Shown: positions 1 through 5,283 of the stretch, one piece after another | How positions within the stretch are numbered: the first letter of the stretch is position 1 | Layout: every line of letters starts with the position of its first letter | Assembly (NCBI GenBank): GCA_016293645.1 | Contig: JAEDDW010000105.1 | Span: 1-5,432 of the forward strand | DNA: 5,432 bases | Direction of reading: 5' to 3' | DNA from: Treponema sp. | GTDB lineage: Bacteria; Spirochaetota; Spirochaetia; Treponematales; Treponemataceae | Position numbers and translations under genes: made by a program | Notes under the pieces: model-generated | Databases searched by the model: none | What the model was told of the DNA's origin: nothing | The model's input: the letters and a program-made list of their open reading frames with translations, nothing else

Positions 1-28
1 TAGTCAAAGGGGTCTGTCCCCGTTGTTC
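1..28 (-). repeat. REP-like palindrome, copy 1 (inverted relative to the other two)
   Basis: Read on the minus strand this is a G4 / ACAGA / C4 hairpin sequence (GGGGACAGACCCC) flanked by CAA on the left and TTTG on the right. The arms pair for about 8 bp with one mismatch around a 5-nt ACAGA loop. Its reverse complement matches the copy at 371-394 at nearly every position, including the GAACAA lead-in, so the two are clearly related. Short GC-rich palindromes of this type are often dispersed by REP-associated tyrosine transposases (RAYTs). That link is inference here, because no transposase gene is in the window. Confidence 0.7.
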
Positions 29-89
29 AAGAATTGAAGAATCGGCTCGTGATAAATGAAAAACTGTCAGGAAAAACGCACCCACCCCC

Positions 90-118
90 TTGCAACAAAG
101 GCTGATATCCTGTATATT
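90..118 (+). promoter_or_regulatory. Sigma70-type promoter of the tRNA-Arg gene
   Basis: A -35 box TTGCAA (90-95, 4/6 to consensus) and a -10 box TATATT (113-118, 5/6) are separated by exactly 17 nt. Transcription would begin near 125, about 4 nt before the mature tRNA 5' end at 129, leaving a very short 5' leader for RNase P. The placement is what would be expected for a tRNA promoter. No start site has been measured. Confidence 0.6.
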
Positions 119-128
119 AATTTCACCT

Positions 129-203
129 GGCGCTTTAGCTCAGCTGGATTAGAGCATCTGCCTTCTAAGCAGAGGGTCGGCAGTTCGAGTCCGCCAAGCG
201 TCA
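129..203 (+). tRNA. tRNA-Arg (anticodon UCU)
   Basis: A complete cloverleaf can be drawn. The acceptor stem GGCGCTT (129-135) pairs with AAGCGTC (196-202), with one G-U pair, and A203 is the discriminator. The D stem is GCTC/GAGC (138-141/152-155). The anticodon stem TCTGC/GCAGA (157-161/169-173) encloses the loop CTTCTAA, with anticodon TCT at 164-166, which reads AGA and AGG arginine codons. The variable loop is 5 nt. The T arm (179-195) has the canonical TTCGAGT loop, but its stem contains an A182-C192 mismatch. The 3' CCA is not encoded (CTT follows the discriminator) and must be added by CCA-adding enzyme. The gene has its own promoter and terminator and so appears monocistronic. Confidence 0.94.
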
Positions 204-206
204 CTT

Positions 207-234
207 GCTTCCTCTTTGAGGGAGCTTTTTTTTT
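207..234 (+). terminator. Intrinsic terminator of the tRNA-Arg gene
   Basis: GCTTCCTC (207-214) and GAGGGAGC (218-225) form an 8-bp stem with one G-U pair around a TTT loop, followed directly by nine Ts (226-234). It begins 4 nt after the tRNA and ends 28 nt before the nuclease start. It therefore separates the tRNA from the nuclease gene, unless read-through supplies the nuclease transcript. Confidence 0.88.
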
Positions 235-262
235 GCCTTTCCATAAATACCGGAGCCTTGAC

Positions 263-1192
263 ATGAAAAAACTTTTCCTCATTCTGATTTCACTTTTCCT
301 GATGATCGCAATTCTATGGGCAGTCACAAACAATACTGACAAGGGGGACAGACCTGACGATAGCCCTTATGAACAAAGGGGACAGACCCCTATGGATTCT
401 ATGGATTTTGAAGCCTCAGCAAGGGATGCGGCAACAGTTCCGCCTGTAAAAGAAGAAATCACAACGGAATTTTTTGATGAAGCAAAGGCGCTTCCGGTCT
501 GCAATGGAAACGACAATGACCCGGCAAACAACGACGACCACGAAATCCACTCCTACAGCGGATTCACCCTCTGCTACAGGGAAAGCTACGAAGATGCTGA
601 ATGGGTTGCCTACATTCTGACCCGCGAGGAACTTGAGGCAGTCACCGGAAGAAGCAACGACTTTAGGCCGGATCCTTCCATAACAACAGGTTCTTCTGAT
701 TTAAGCGACTACAAAAAATCAGGTTACGACAGAGGACACCTTGCGCCGGCGGCAGACATGGAATGGAGCAAGGAAAGCTGCAGTGAAAGTTTTTTTATGA
801 GCAACATGACACCCCAGGCACCAGCCTTCAACCGCGGAATGTGGCAGCAGCTTGAAATTCAGGTACGCAGATGGGCTGACAGATTCGGGAAAATAATTGT
901 CGTCACAGGTCCAGTACTCGAAAAAAATGCGGACGATTATGCAAAAATAGGCGGCAATCAGGTAGCGGTTCCGGAATATTTCTTTAAATCCATTCTTGCG
1001 CAGACTCCAGACGGAACGGCAACCGCCATAAGTTTCATCATGCCAAACGCAAAATGCGAGGGATCCATATGGGACTACTGCGTGACCACCGATGAAGTTG
1101 AAAAACGATGTGGATTTGATCTTTTTTCATTCCTTCCTGACGCGCTGGAAGACGGAATTGAAAGTTCCGTGGAAACCGACAGCTGGAAATGA
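263..1192 (+). CDS. Exported DNA/RNA non-specific endonuclease (Endonuclease_NS, DRGH family)
   Basis: The product is a 309-residue sugar-non-specific nuclease of the Serratia NucA / mitochondrial EndoG superfamily, cleaving DNA and RNA with one divalent metal ion. Residues 1-20 form a signal peptide or N-terminal anchor (two Lys, then a hydrophobic run ending LWA), so it acts outside the cytoplasm; six cysteines (80, 104, 173, 265, 273, 283) fit an oxidising compartment. Residues 21-70 are a low-complexity acidic linker. The catalytic motif is DRGH (156-159, His159 as general base), followed by SNMTPQ (180-185) and FNRGMWQQLE (189-198). By analogy with Serratia nuclease, Asn190 is the metal ligand and Glu198 assists. 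The start is ATG 263, with GGAG 7 nt upstream. An in-frame ATG at 56 would carry the reading frame through the tRNA and terminator and is rejected. No separate promoter is evident. The linker is partly encoded by two palindromic repeats. Confidence 0.93.
   Translation: MKKLFLILISLFLMIAILWAVTNNTDKGDRPDDSPYEQRGQTPMDSMDFEASARDAATVPPVKEEITTEFFDEAKALPVCNGNDNDPANNDDHEIHSYSGFTLCYRESYEDAEWVAYILTREELEAVTGRSNDFRPDPSITTGSSDLSDYKKSGYDRGHLAPAADMEWSKESCSESFFMSNMTPQAPAFNRGMWQQLEIQVRRWADRFGKIIVVTGPVLEKNADDYAKIGGNQVAVPEYFFKSILAQTPDGTATAISFIMPNAKCEGSIWDYCVTTDEVEKRCGFDLFSFLPDALEDGIESSVETDSWK
338..356 (+). repeat. REP-like palindrome, copy 2 (degenerate, inside the nuclease CDS)
   Basis: This has the same left arm and core as the other copies (ACAAGGGGGACAGACC), but the right arm has decayed to CCTGAC, so it would fold poorly. 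It encodes DKGDRP in the linker of the nuclease. It lies 34 bp upstream of copy 3, measured between matching positions, in the same orientation. Confidence 0.5.
371..394 (+). repeat. REP-like palindrome, copy 3 (inside the nuclease CDS)
   Basis: CAAAGGGG and CCCCTATG form an 8-bp stem with one mismatch around an ACAGA loop. It is nearly identical to the reverse complement of copy 1. It encodes EQRGQTPM in the linker between the signal segment and the nuclease domain. Copies 2 and 3 are read in different frames, so what is conserved is the DNA palindrome and not a peptide repeat. Confidence 0.7.
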
Positions 1193-1209
1193 AAATTTCG
1201 GTTAAAAAT

Positions 1210-1238
1210 TTGACAATATATGCAAAAAGAAGTAAATT
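1210..1238 (+). promoter_or_regulatory. Promoter of the vapBC toxin-antitoxin operon
   Basis: A perfect -35 box TTGACA (1210-1215) and a -10 box TAAATT (1233-1238, 4/6) are separated by 17 nt. Transcription would start near 1245, giving a leader of roughly 25 nt that contains the Shine-Dalgarno AAAGGAGG at 1256-1263. It starts 18 nt after the nuclease stop codon, so the TA operon has its own promoter. Confidence 0.7.
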
Positions 1239-1244
1239 TGCATA
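1219..1244. promoter_or_regulatory. Inverted repeat, likely VapB/VapBC operator
   Basis: TATGCAAA (1219-1226) and TTTGCATA (1237-1244) are perfect 8-bp inverted arms separated by 10 nt. They lie between and over the -35/-10 elements of the toxin-antitoxin promoter. Ribbon-helix-helix antitoxins usually repress their own operon by binding such a dyad, with the toxin acting as co-repressor. The sequence and position are seen directly; binding is inferred. Confidence 0.55.
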
Positions 1245-1268
1245 CATAACACTTCAAAGGAGGCCCTC

Positions 1269-1550
1269 ATGTCATTATTACAGGTAAGAGAATTTCCTAA
1301 CAAACTCTACAAAATGCTTGCCATGGTAGCAGAAACAGAAAACCGCAGCATTACACAGCAGACAATATACATGCTTAAAAAACAGCTTGTCCCTGCGGAA
1401 AATGAAAACCAGCTTAGACGACGCAAGGTATTGAGCAGTCTTGCAGCAACGGCAATGACACTGCCACCGGAAGCACCCTCTGCGGCCGACCTTATAAGAA
1501 GCGACAGGGAAAGCAACCACGGAAAATCGGAAGGCCTTTTGCTTTCATGA
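1269..1550 (+). CDS. vapB: FitA/VapB-like ribbon-helix-helix antitoxin
   Basis: This 93-residue protein is the probable antitoxin of a type II toxin-antitoxin pair. Residues 3-9 (LLQVREF) match the DNA-binding beta strand. Residues 10-24 and 27-39 (NRSITQQTIYMLK) match the two helices of a ribbon-helix-helix domain, and the NRS turn is typical of FitA-like antitoxins. Residues 40-93 form a basic, then Pro/Ala-rich tail ending in PSAADLIRSDRES, like the C-terminal segments of VapB proteins that wrap around and block the PIN toxin. The start is ATG 1269, with a strong AAAGGAGG 5 nt upstream. The stop overlaps the toxin start as ATGA, so the two genes are translationally coupled. It probably represses its own promoter through the inverted repeat at 1219-1244. 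The family call rests on motif recognition, and the symbol denotes the family only. Confidence 0.88.
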   Translation: MSLLQVREFPNKLYKMLAMVAETENRSITQQTIYMLKKQLVPAENENQLRRRKVLSSLAATAMTLPPEAPSAADLIRSDRESNHGKSEGLLLS

Positions 1551-1942
1551 AAGTTGTGATCGATGCAAGCGCCGCCTTTGAGATTGCCTTCAAGGGAAAG
1601 AAATATGAGCATTACAGGGAAATACTTGAGAATGCAGAAGAAGTCATAGCCCCGCCACTTTTCCAGAATGAAATTACAAACACCTTATGGCTTTATGCAA
1701 AGGCTGGCTATGTGGACATGCAGAACGCAAAACTGACCTTAGCCTACATTTTTCAGCTGGTGGACAGCTACGAGAACACGGCGGACTGTTCACTGGAAAT
1801 TCTGCACGAAGCGGCACGGCTTGGGCACAGCACCTATGACATGTCCTATCTTATTCTTGCAAGGCGCAACGCTTCAACTCTCCTGACCGTTGACAGAAAA
1901 CTCATCAAGCTGTGCCAGGATTGCGGCGTTGACGTTGAATGA
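1547..1942 (+). CDS. vapC: VapC-like PIN-domain ribonuclease toxin
   Basis: This 131-residue protein is a single PIN domain, the usual length for VapC toxins. These are Mg2+/Mn2+-dependent endoribonucleases that typically cut tRNA or rRNA and stop growth when the antitoxin is degraded. All four expected acidic residues are present: Asp6 in VVIDASA, Glu42 in QNEITNTLW, Asp98 in YDMSYLILAR and Asp116 in LLTVDRKL. The toxin is therefore likely catalytically intact. It starts inside the antitoxin stop codon (4-nt overlap) and has only a weak GGAAGG upstream at a long distance, consistent with translation coupled to vapB. The 3' end converges with the threonine aldolase gene 19 nt away, and I see no clear terminator between them. 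The RNA target cannot be told from sequence. Confidence 0.92.
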   Translation: MKVVIDASAAFEIAFKGKKYEHYREILENAEEVIAPPLFQNEITNTLWLYAKAGYVDMQNAKLTLAYIFQLVDSYENTADCSLEILHEAARLGHSTYDMSYLILARRNASTLLTVDRKLIKLCQDCGVDVE

Positions 1943-1961
1943 AGGACTTGCAACCGTGTTT

Positions 1962-2987
1962 TCATAGAATCTCGCAGAGTTTTTTTACGTCATCCATGGT
2001 GGTTGCCCAGCTTGTGGCAATGCGGATAACGGTGTGACTGTCATCGTATTTTTCCCAGAAGCTTACGGCAACTTTTTCTGTCAACTTTTTATACTGTTCG
2101 TTTTCAAGGACAACAAAAATCTGGTTTGTCGGTGAATCAATGTAGAAGACATAATTCTTCTTTTTGAGTTCCGCCTTGATCACTGCGGCTGTCTCGATGG
2201 CATTTTTTGCAATGTCAAAGTAAAGGCCGTCAGTGAACAGGGTATCAAACTGGATTCCGTTAAGGCGTCCCTTGGCAACAAGAGCTCCATGCTGCTTTAC
2301 CTGGGCAACATAGTGGGCAGGCATGTTCTTTTTTGTGAATACCAGGGCTTCTCCGCAAAGGGCCCCTACTTTTGTTCCGCCGATGTAGAAAATGTCGCAA
2401 AGACGGGCAATGTCTTCCATCGTTGCATCGTTTTCCTTTGCGGCAAGGGCATAGCCAAGGCGAGCGCCATCAAGGTAAAGGGGAATGTTGAATTCGTGGC
2501 AGACTGCGGAAATGTCCTCAAGTTCTTTTTTTGAATAGAGGGTTCCAAATTCAGTAGGCTGGCTGATGTAGCACATTCCGGGGAACACCATCTGCTCGTG
2601 GTTTTCGTCGGCAAAGAAATCACCGAGCATTTTTCTAAGTCCAGAGGCCACAACCTTGGCATCCTTTGTCTCTGTCGTAAGCACCTTGTGTCCGGAAAAT
2701 TCTATTGCACCTGCCTCATGGCATGTAACATGACCTGTGGTGGCAGACACGACGCCTTCATAGTCACGACAGATTGTGTCGATCACAACCTGGTTTGTCT
2801 GAGTTCCGCCTGTAAGAAAAATCACCTGGGCATCAGGACAAGCACAGGCAGCGGCTATTTTCTTTTTTGCGCTTTCAGTATATGTATCAGTTCCGTAGCC
2901 GGAAAGCTTTTCCATGTTGGTTTCAACAAGCTTTTCAAGGATTTTAGGATGGGCACCTTCGCAATAATCATTCACAAAATACAGCAT
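1962..2987 (-). CDS. ltaE: Low-specificity L-threonine aldolase (PLP-dependent)
   Basis: This 341-residue fold-type I PLP enzyme of the beta-eliminating lyase / threonine aldolase family splits L-threonine or L-allo-threonine into glycine and acetaldehyde in the cytoplasm. Visible motifs in order: LTGGTQTN (58-65, PLP phosphate contact), HVTCHEAGAIE (86-96, His90 being the likely PLP-stacking His), LDGARLG (172-178, Asp173 to the pyridine nitrogen and Arg176) and GGTKVGALCG (203-212, Lys206 as the Schiff-base lysine). The length is typical of the family. The start is ATG at 2987 with GGAG 7 nt upstream (2995-2998). A longer form beginning at a TTG (3005) would place the Shine-Dalgarno inside the gene. 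It is divergent from dgt; I see no convincing promoter of its own in the 81 nt between them. Confidence 0.93.
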   Translation of the reverse strand: MLYFVNDYCEGAHPKILEKLVETNMEKLSGYGTDTYTESAKKKIAAACACPDAQVIFLTGGTQTNQVVIDTICRDYEGVVSATTGHVTCHEAGAIEFSGHKVLTTETKDAKVVASGLRKMLGDFFADENHEQMVFPGMCYISQPTEFGTLYSKKELEDISAVCHEFNIPLYLDGARLGYALAAKENDATMEDIARLCDIFYIGGTKVGALCGEALVFTKKNMPAHYVAQVKQHGALVAKGRLNGIQFDTLFTDGLYFDIAKNAIETAAVIKAELKKKNYVFYIDSPTNQIFVVLENEQYKKLTEKVAVSFWEKYDDSHTVIRIATSWATTMDDVKKLCEIL

Positions 2988-3029
2988 TTTTCTACTCCAG
3001 GACAAAGAAATCCAAACTTGCCATCCCTA

Positions 3030-3041
3030 AAATTGCAATTT
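3030..3041. repeat. AT-rich palindrome in the ltaE/dgt divergent region
   Basis: AAATTGCAATTT is a perfect 12-bp palindrome. It includes the -35 hexamer TTGCAA of the dgt promoter and lies midway between the two divergent genes. It could be an operator, but AT-rich palindromes of this size also arise by chance. Confidence 0.35.
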
Positions 3042-3062
3042 CTAGAGACTACATACTATAAT
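3033..3062 (+). promoter_or_regulatory. Promoter of dgt, too close to the ATG for a normal leader
   Basis: The -10 box is a perfect TATAAT (3057-3062). A -35 box TTGCAA (3033-3038, 4/6) lies 18 nt upstream. Only 6 nt separate the -10 box from the dgt ATG at 3069, so transcription should begin at or within a base or two of the A of the start codon. No Shine-Dalgarno precedes the ATG, which supports a leaderless mRNA. Confidence 0.6.
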
Positions 3063-3068
3063 ATACTT

Positions 3069-4349
3069 ATGAAAGATTCCTTTGTAAATGTACGGTGTGA
3101 CGAGAACAATCCAAAATGGGAGAACTGCATCAAGCGTGAAAGTTCGCTTTATAACAGGAACGGAATACGCTCGGAATTTGAACGGGACTATACCCGCATC
3201 CTTCACTGCGAAGCCTACAGAAGGTTGAAGCACAAAACGCAGGTTTTCTACGCTCCACAGAATGACCACATCTGCACCAGGATCGAACACGTAAACCATG
3301 TTGCAAGTGTAAGCACAACAATAGCAAAACACCTTGGACTCAACCGTGAGCTTACGGAAGCAATTGCAATAGGACATGACATCGGCCATGCTCCATTCGG
3401 CCACACGGGAGAAGACATCCTCAACAAATTGATCTCAAACCAGAAGGAAGGAATCAATGCTCCCAAAAAATTCTGGCATGAACGCAACAGCCTTTTCTTT
3501 GCGGACTTTATCGAGACACTGCAGGATCCGGAAGGCTACGGAACAAACCTTGACCTGACCTATGCCGTGCGCGACGGACTAATCTGCCACTGCGGAGAAG
3601 TTGACCAGCAGGGACTGAAACCCCGCGATGAAAACATCGAGCTTTATTCGATCAAAAGGCCTGGCGTTGTTTCGCCATACACATGGGAAGGCTGCATTGT
3701 AAAAGTTGCGGACAAGGTTTCTTTTCTTGGACGAGACATAGAGGATGCAAGAAGTTACCACATTCTGGATATGGCGGCTTACCGTCAGCTTCGTGAAATT
3801 GTCGGAGCAACCCTTGGCTTTGGCCCAAACAAAAAATTTTCTTCGCACACGACAAACGGTGTCTACCGTTCAGGACGCGCAGTAAACACGACGGTTCTCA
3901 TCAATGATATGATAGTGGACCTTTGCGAGCAGAGTTCACCGGAGAAAGGACTTTGCTTCAGCGAGCCATATTACAAGTTCATATCGGAACTCAAACGGTT
4001 CAGCTATGCCAGCATCTACAAGAACTGGCGGCTTGAGGAATTTGCCCGGTATGCAGAAAACATTCTTGGTACAATTTTCAGAACACTCATGAAGCTGCAG
4101 GTTTATGCCCAGAACGGAAGGGTCGAGCAGGTACTCAGATACATGCCTAAACTTGCAAAGACTTTCAGCAACTGGCTCATAAAATATTCAAACTATGACG
4201 CAGCAAAGAAAAACATCATGCATGTCAGAACTCTGCAGGTCTTTGATGTAAATGACAATGAAAGCTGGGAAAAATGCATCATCGAATTCATAAGCGGAAT
4301 GAGCGACCAGTTTGCAATCCAGGCATTCAACGAAATCGTTGGTTTTTAA
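3069..4349 (+). CDS. dgt: dGTPase-family HD-domain deoxynucleoside triphosphate triphosphohydrolase
   Basis: This 426-residue protein hydrolyses dNTPs, classically dGTP, to the deoxynucleoside plus inorganic tripolyphosphate, adjusting cytoplasmic dNTP pools. The N-terminal signature FERDYTRILHCEAYRRLKHK (37-56) and the following TQVF are diagnostic of the family. The HD metal site is complete: His74 in TRIEHVNHV, His103-Asp104 in GHDIGHAPFGH, and Asp215 in VKVADKVSF, followed by GRDIEDA (221-227). The rest is a helical C-terminal region as in bacterial dGTPase-like proteins. The start is ATG 3069: the frame is open far upstream to 2598, but that stretch lies antisense to ltaE and has no credible start. 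No Shine-Dalgarno is visible, and the promoter position suggests leaderless translation. A cysteine-cluster gene follows after 12 nt, probably in the same operon. Substrate preference cannot be inferred. Some HD dNTPases act in phage defence, but nothing here indicates that. Confidence 0.93.
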   Translation: MKDSFVNVRCDENNPKWENCIKRESSLYNRNGIRSEFERDYTRILHCEAYRRLKHKTQVFYAPQNDHICTRIEHVNHVASVSTTIAKHLGLNRELTEAIAIGHDIGHAPFGHTGEDILNKLISNQKEGINAPKKFWHERNSLFFADFIETLQDPEGYGTNLDLTYAVRDGLICHCGEVDQQGLKPRDENIELYSIKRPGVVSPYTWEGCIVKVADKVSFLGRDIEDARSYHILDMAAYRQLREIVGATLGFGPNKKFSSHTTNGVYRSGRAVNTTVLINDMIVDLCEQSSPEKGLCFSEPYYKFISELKRFSYASIYKNWRLEEFARYAENILGTIFRTLMKLQVYAQNGRVEQVLRYMPKLAKTFSNWLIKYSNYDAAKKNIMHVRTLQVFDVNDNESWEKCIIEFISGMSDQFAIQAFNEIVGF

Positions 4350-4361
4350 AGGCGGAACAGA

Positions 4362-4802
4362 ATGGATGCTGTAAAATTTTCATGCAATGGATGTTCCCTC
4401 TGCTGCCGGTTTAAAGGCGGAGTGGTCATGCTTTCAAAGGATGACCTTGCACGGCTTGCTGTCTGGGCAGAGCTTACGGAAGAACAGTTCATCAAGGTTT
4501 ACTGCCAGTGGCTGGAAAATTCAGACGGCAAGGAATATCTGTGCCTAAAGACCATGCATTCAAATCCTGAAACTGACGACTGCGTCTTCTGGGACAGTTC
4601 AATTCCGGGATGCCAGTGCTACTCTGCCCGTCCTGTTCAATGCAGCACCTACCCTTTCTGGACAAAAATTGTTGCTGACGAAAAATCATGGAATGCCGAG
4701 AAAATTCATTGTCCCGGCATCAATGAAGGCGACTTTCATAATTCCGCAGAGATAGAGTCGGAACTGAAAAAATACGAAGACAGGATTCCGATCACAAGAT
4801 GA
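4362..4802 (+). CDS. YkgJ-family cysteine-cluster protein (UPF0153)
   Basis: This is a 146-residue protein of the YkgJ / CxxCxxCC family, whose biochemical role is not established; zinc or iron-sulfur binding is assumed from the cysteines. An N-terminal cluster CNGCSLCC (Cys8, 11, 14, 15) is followed by GGVVMLSKDDLARLA, then the second half of the signature: Cys74 (DCVFW), CQCYSARPVQCSTYPFW (Cys84, 86, 94, with the RP and PF pairs) and CPGI (Cys117). Extra cysteines are at 48 and 61. There is no signal peptide. The start is ATG 4362, with GGCGGA 5 nt upstream. It follows dgt by 12 nt and so is probably co-transcribed with it, although no functional link is known to me. Its stop codon is 2 nt from the stop of the convergent MerR gene, with no terminator in between. 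Confidence 0.9.
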   Translation: MDAVKFSCNGCSLCCRFKGGVVMLSKDDLARLAVWAELTEEQFIKVYCQWLENSDGKEYLCLKTMHSNPETDDCVFWDSSIPGCQCYSARPVQCSTYPFWTKIVADEKSWNAEKIHCPGINEGDFHNSAEIESELKKYEDRIPITR

Positions 4803-4804
4803 TT

Positions 4805-5212
4805 TTATTTTCCTATGACTTCCTGCCATGAAGGAATTTTCTTTCCGCTTTTCACCGCCTCGTCGACAATGGAATAATACTTTATTTTCTTTTCAAGGTG
4901 GGCAAGTCCTGCCTTGAGATTTTTGATTTCCTTTTCCGTTTCTTTTTTCTGGGCATTCATCATTTCCACAATCTTCTGTGAATTGTTCTTCATGTCCTTT
5001 TCATATTCAAAAAAAAGCTTTATTTCTTTCAGCGGAAACCTTGCTTTTTTAAAACATTCAATGGCATTGAGCCGATCAACGTGGGATTCATCATAGATTC
5101 TATGATACCCATTCTTATGCTCAACATTTTCAAGCAGCCCTATTTCTTCATAATATCTTATGGCAGAAGCCGGAAGATTGAACTTCTCCGACATGTCCTT
5201 TATCGAATACAT
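4805..5212 (-). CDS. MerR-family transcriptional regulator
   Basis: This 135-residue DNA-binding protein has the MerR winged helix-turn-helix at residues 2-27 (YSIKDMSEKFNLPASAIRYY then EEIGLL) and the wing NGYHRIYDESHVDRL (34-48). A second helix pair (FKKARFPLKEIKLF) follows, then a Lys/Glu-rich coiled coil at about 75-115 that forms the antiparallel dimer. The C-terminal part is short and has no cysteine or metal motif (the only Cys is 53), so it is unlike metal-sensing MerR or CueR and its signal is unknown. The start is ATG at 5212, preceded by a G-run (GGGGG) 5 nt away. It is divergent from an aldo/keto reductase gene; MerR regulators are commonly paired this way with the oxidoreductase they activate. 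A possible promoter of its own overlaps the shared operator, suggesting autoregulation. Confidence 0.93.
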   Translation of the reverse strand: MYSIKDMSEKFNLPASAIRYYEEIGLLENVEHKNGYHRIYDESHVDRLNAIECFKKARFPLKEIKLFFEYEKDMKNNSQKIVEMMNAQKKETEKEIKNLKAGLAHLEKKIKYYSIVDEAVKSGKKIPSWQEVIGK

Positions 5213-5234
5213 AAATACCCCCAGGATATATGAT

Positions 5235-5262
5235 ATTTTATCACAAAAACGCTTGAGTTCAA
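5235..5262 (-). promoter_or_regulatory. Possible promoter of the merR-type gene
   Basis: On the minus strand, TTGAAC (5262-5257) and TAAAAT (5240-5235, 5/6) are 16 nt apart. The -10 box lies 22 nt upstream of the regulator's ATG. The -35 box overlaps the dyad that controls the divergent reductase promoter, so binding there could also repress the regulator gene. This is a moderate match only. Confidence 0.4.
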
Positions 5263-5283
5263 GTTGACTTTAAGTAGTACTAT
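5253..5283 (+). promoter_or_regulatory. MerR-type promoter/operator of the aldo/keto reductase gene (19-nt spacer)
   Basis: The -35 box TTGAGT (5253-5258) and the -10 box TACTAT (5278-5283) are 19 nt apart, the over-long spacing characteristic of promoters activated by MerR proteins through DNA distortion. An imperfect dyad, TTCAAGT-TG-ACTTTAA (5258-5273), is centred about 7.5 nt into the spacer, close to its placement in the mer and cue promoters as I recall them. Transcription would start near 5290, at the Shine-Dalgarno, giving a very short leader. Confidence 0.6.

Noticed and set aside
3..59. Short open frame ending in TGA at 57-59, possibly the 3' end of an upstream gene
   Set aside because: Only 18 codons are visible and they run through the palindromic repeat. 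There is not enough to tell a gene end from chance.
56..262. N-terminal extension of the nuclease frame to an ATG at 56
   Set aside because: It would translate straight through the tRNA-Arg gene and its terminator, the sequence is not signal-peptide-like, and the ATG at 263 has a ribosome-binding site and starts a proper export signal.
129..1942. Integrated element using the tRNA-Arg gene as attachment site and carrying the nuclease and TA genes
   Set aside because: No integrase gene is present and I could not find a repeat of the tRNA 3' end downstream in the window.
1971..1987. CTC-GCA-GAG followed by a T-run as a terminator after vapC
   Set aside because: A 3-bp stem is not a credible terminator, and the sequence encodes the C-terminus of the aldolase on the other strand.
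2988..3005. Six-residue longer ltaE starting from a TTG codon
   Set aside because: The GGAG that fits the ATG at 2987 would fall inside the coding region, and threonine aldolases normally begin close to that methionine.
2598..3068. Long in-frame extension upstream of dgt
   Set aside because: It lies antisense to the ltaE coding sequence, has no family similarity, and the conserved dGTPase N-terminus starts at 3069.
4819..4840. CTTCC/GAAGG hairpin followed by a T-rich stretch as a terminator for the dgt-ykgJ transcript
   Set aside because: The stem is only 5 bp with a 6-nt loop, the T-tract is interrupted, and it lies inside the merR-type coding sequence. It is too weak to call.
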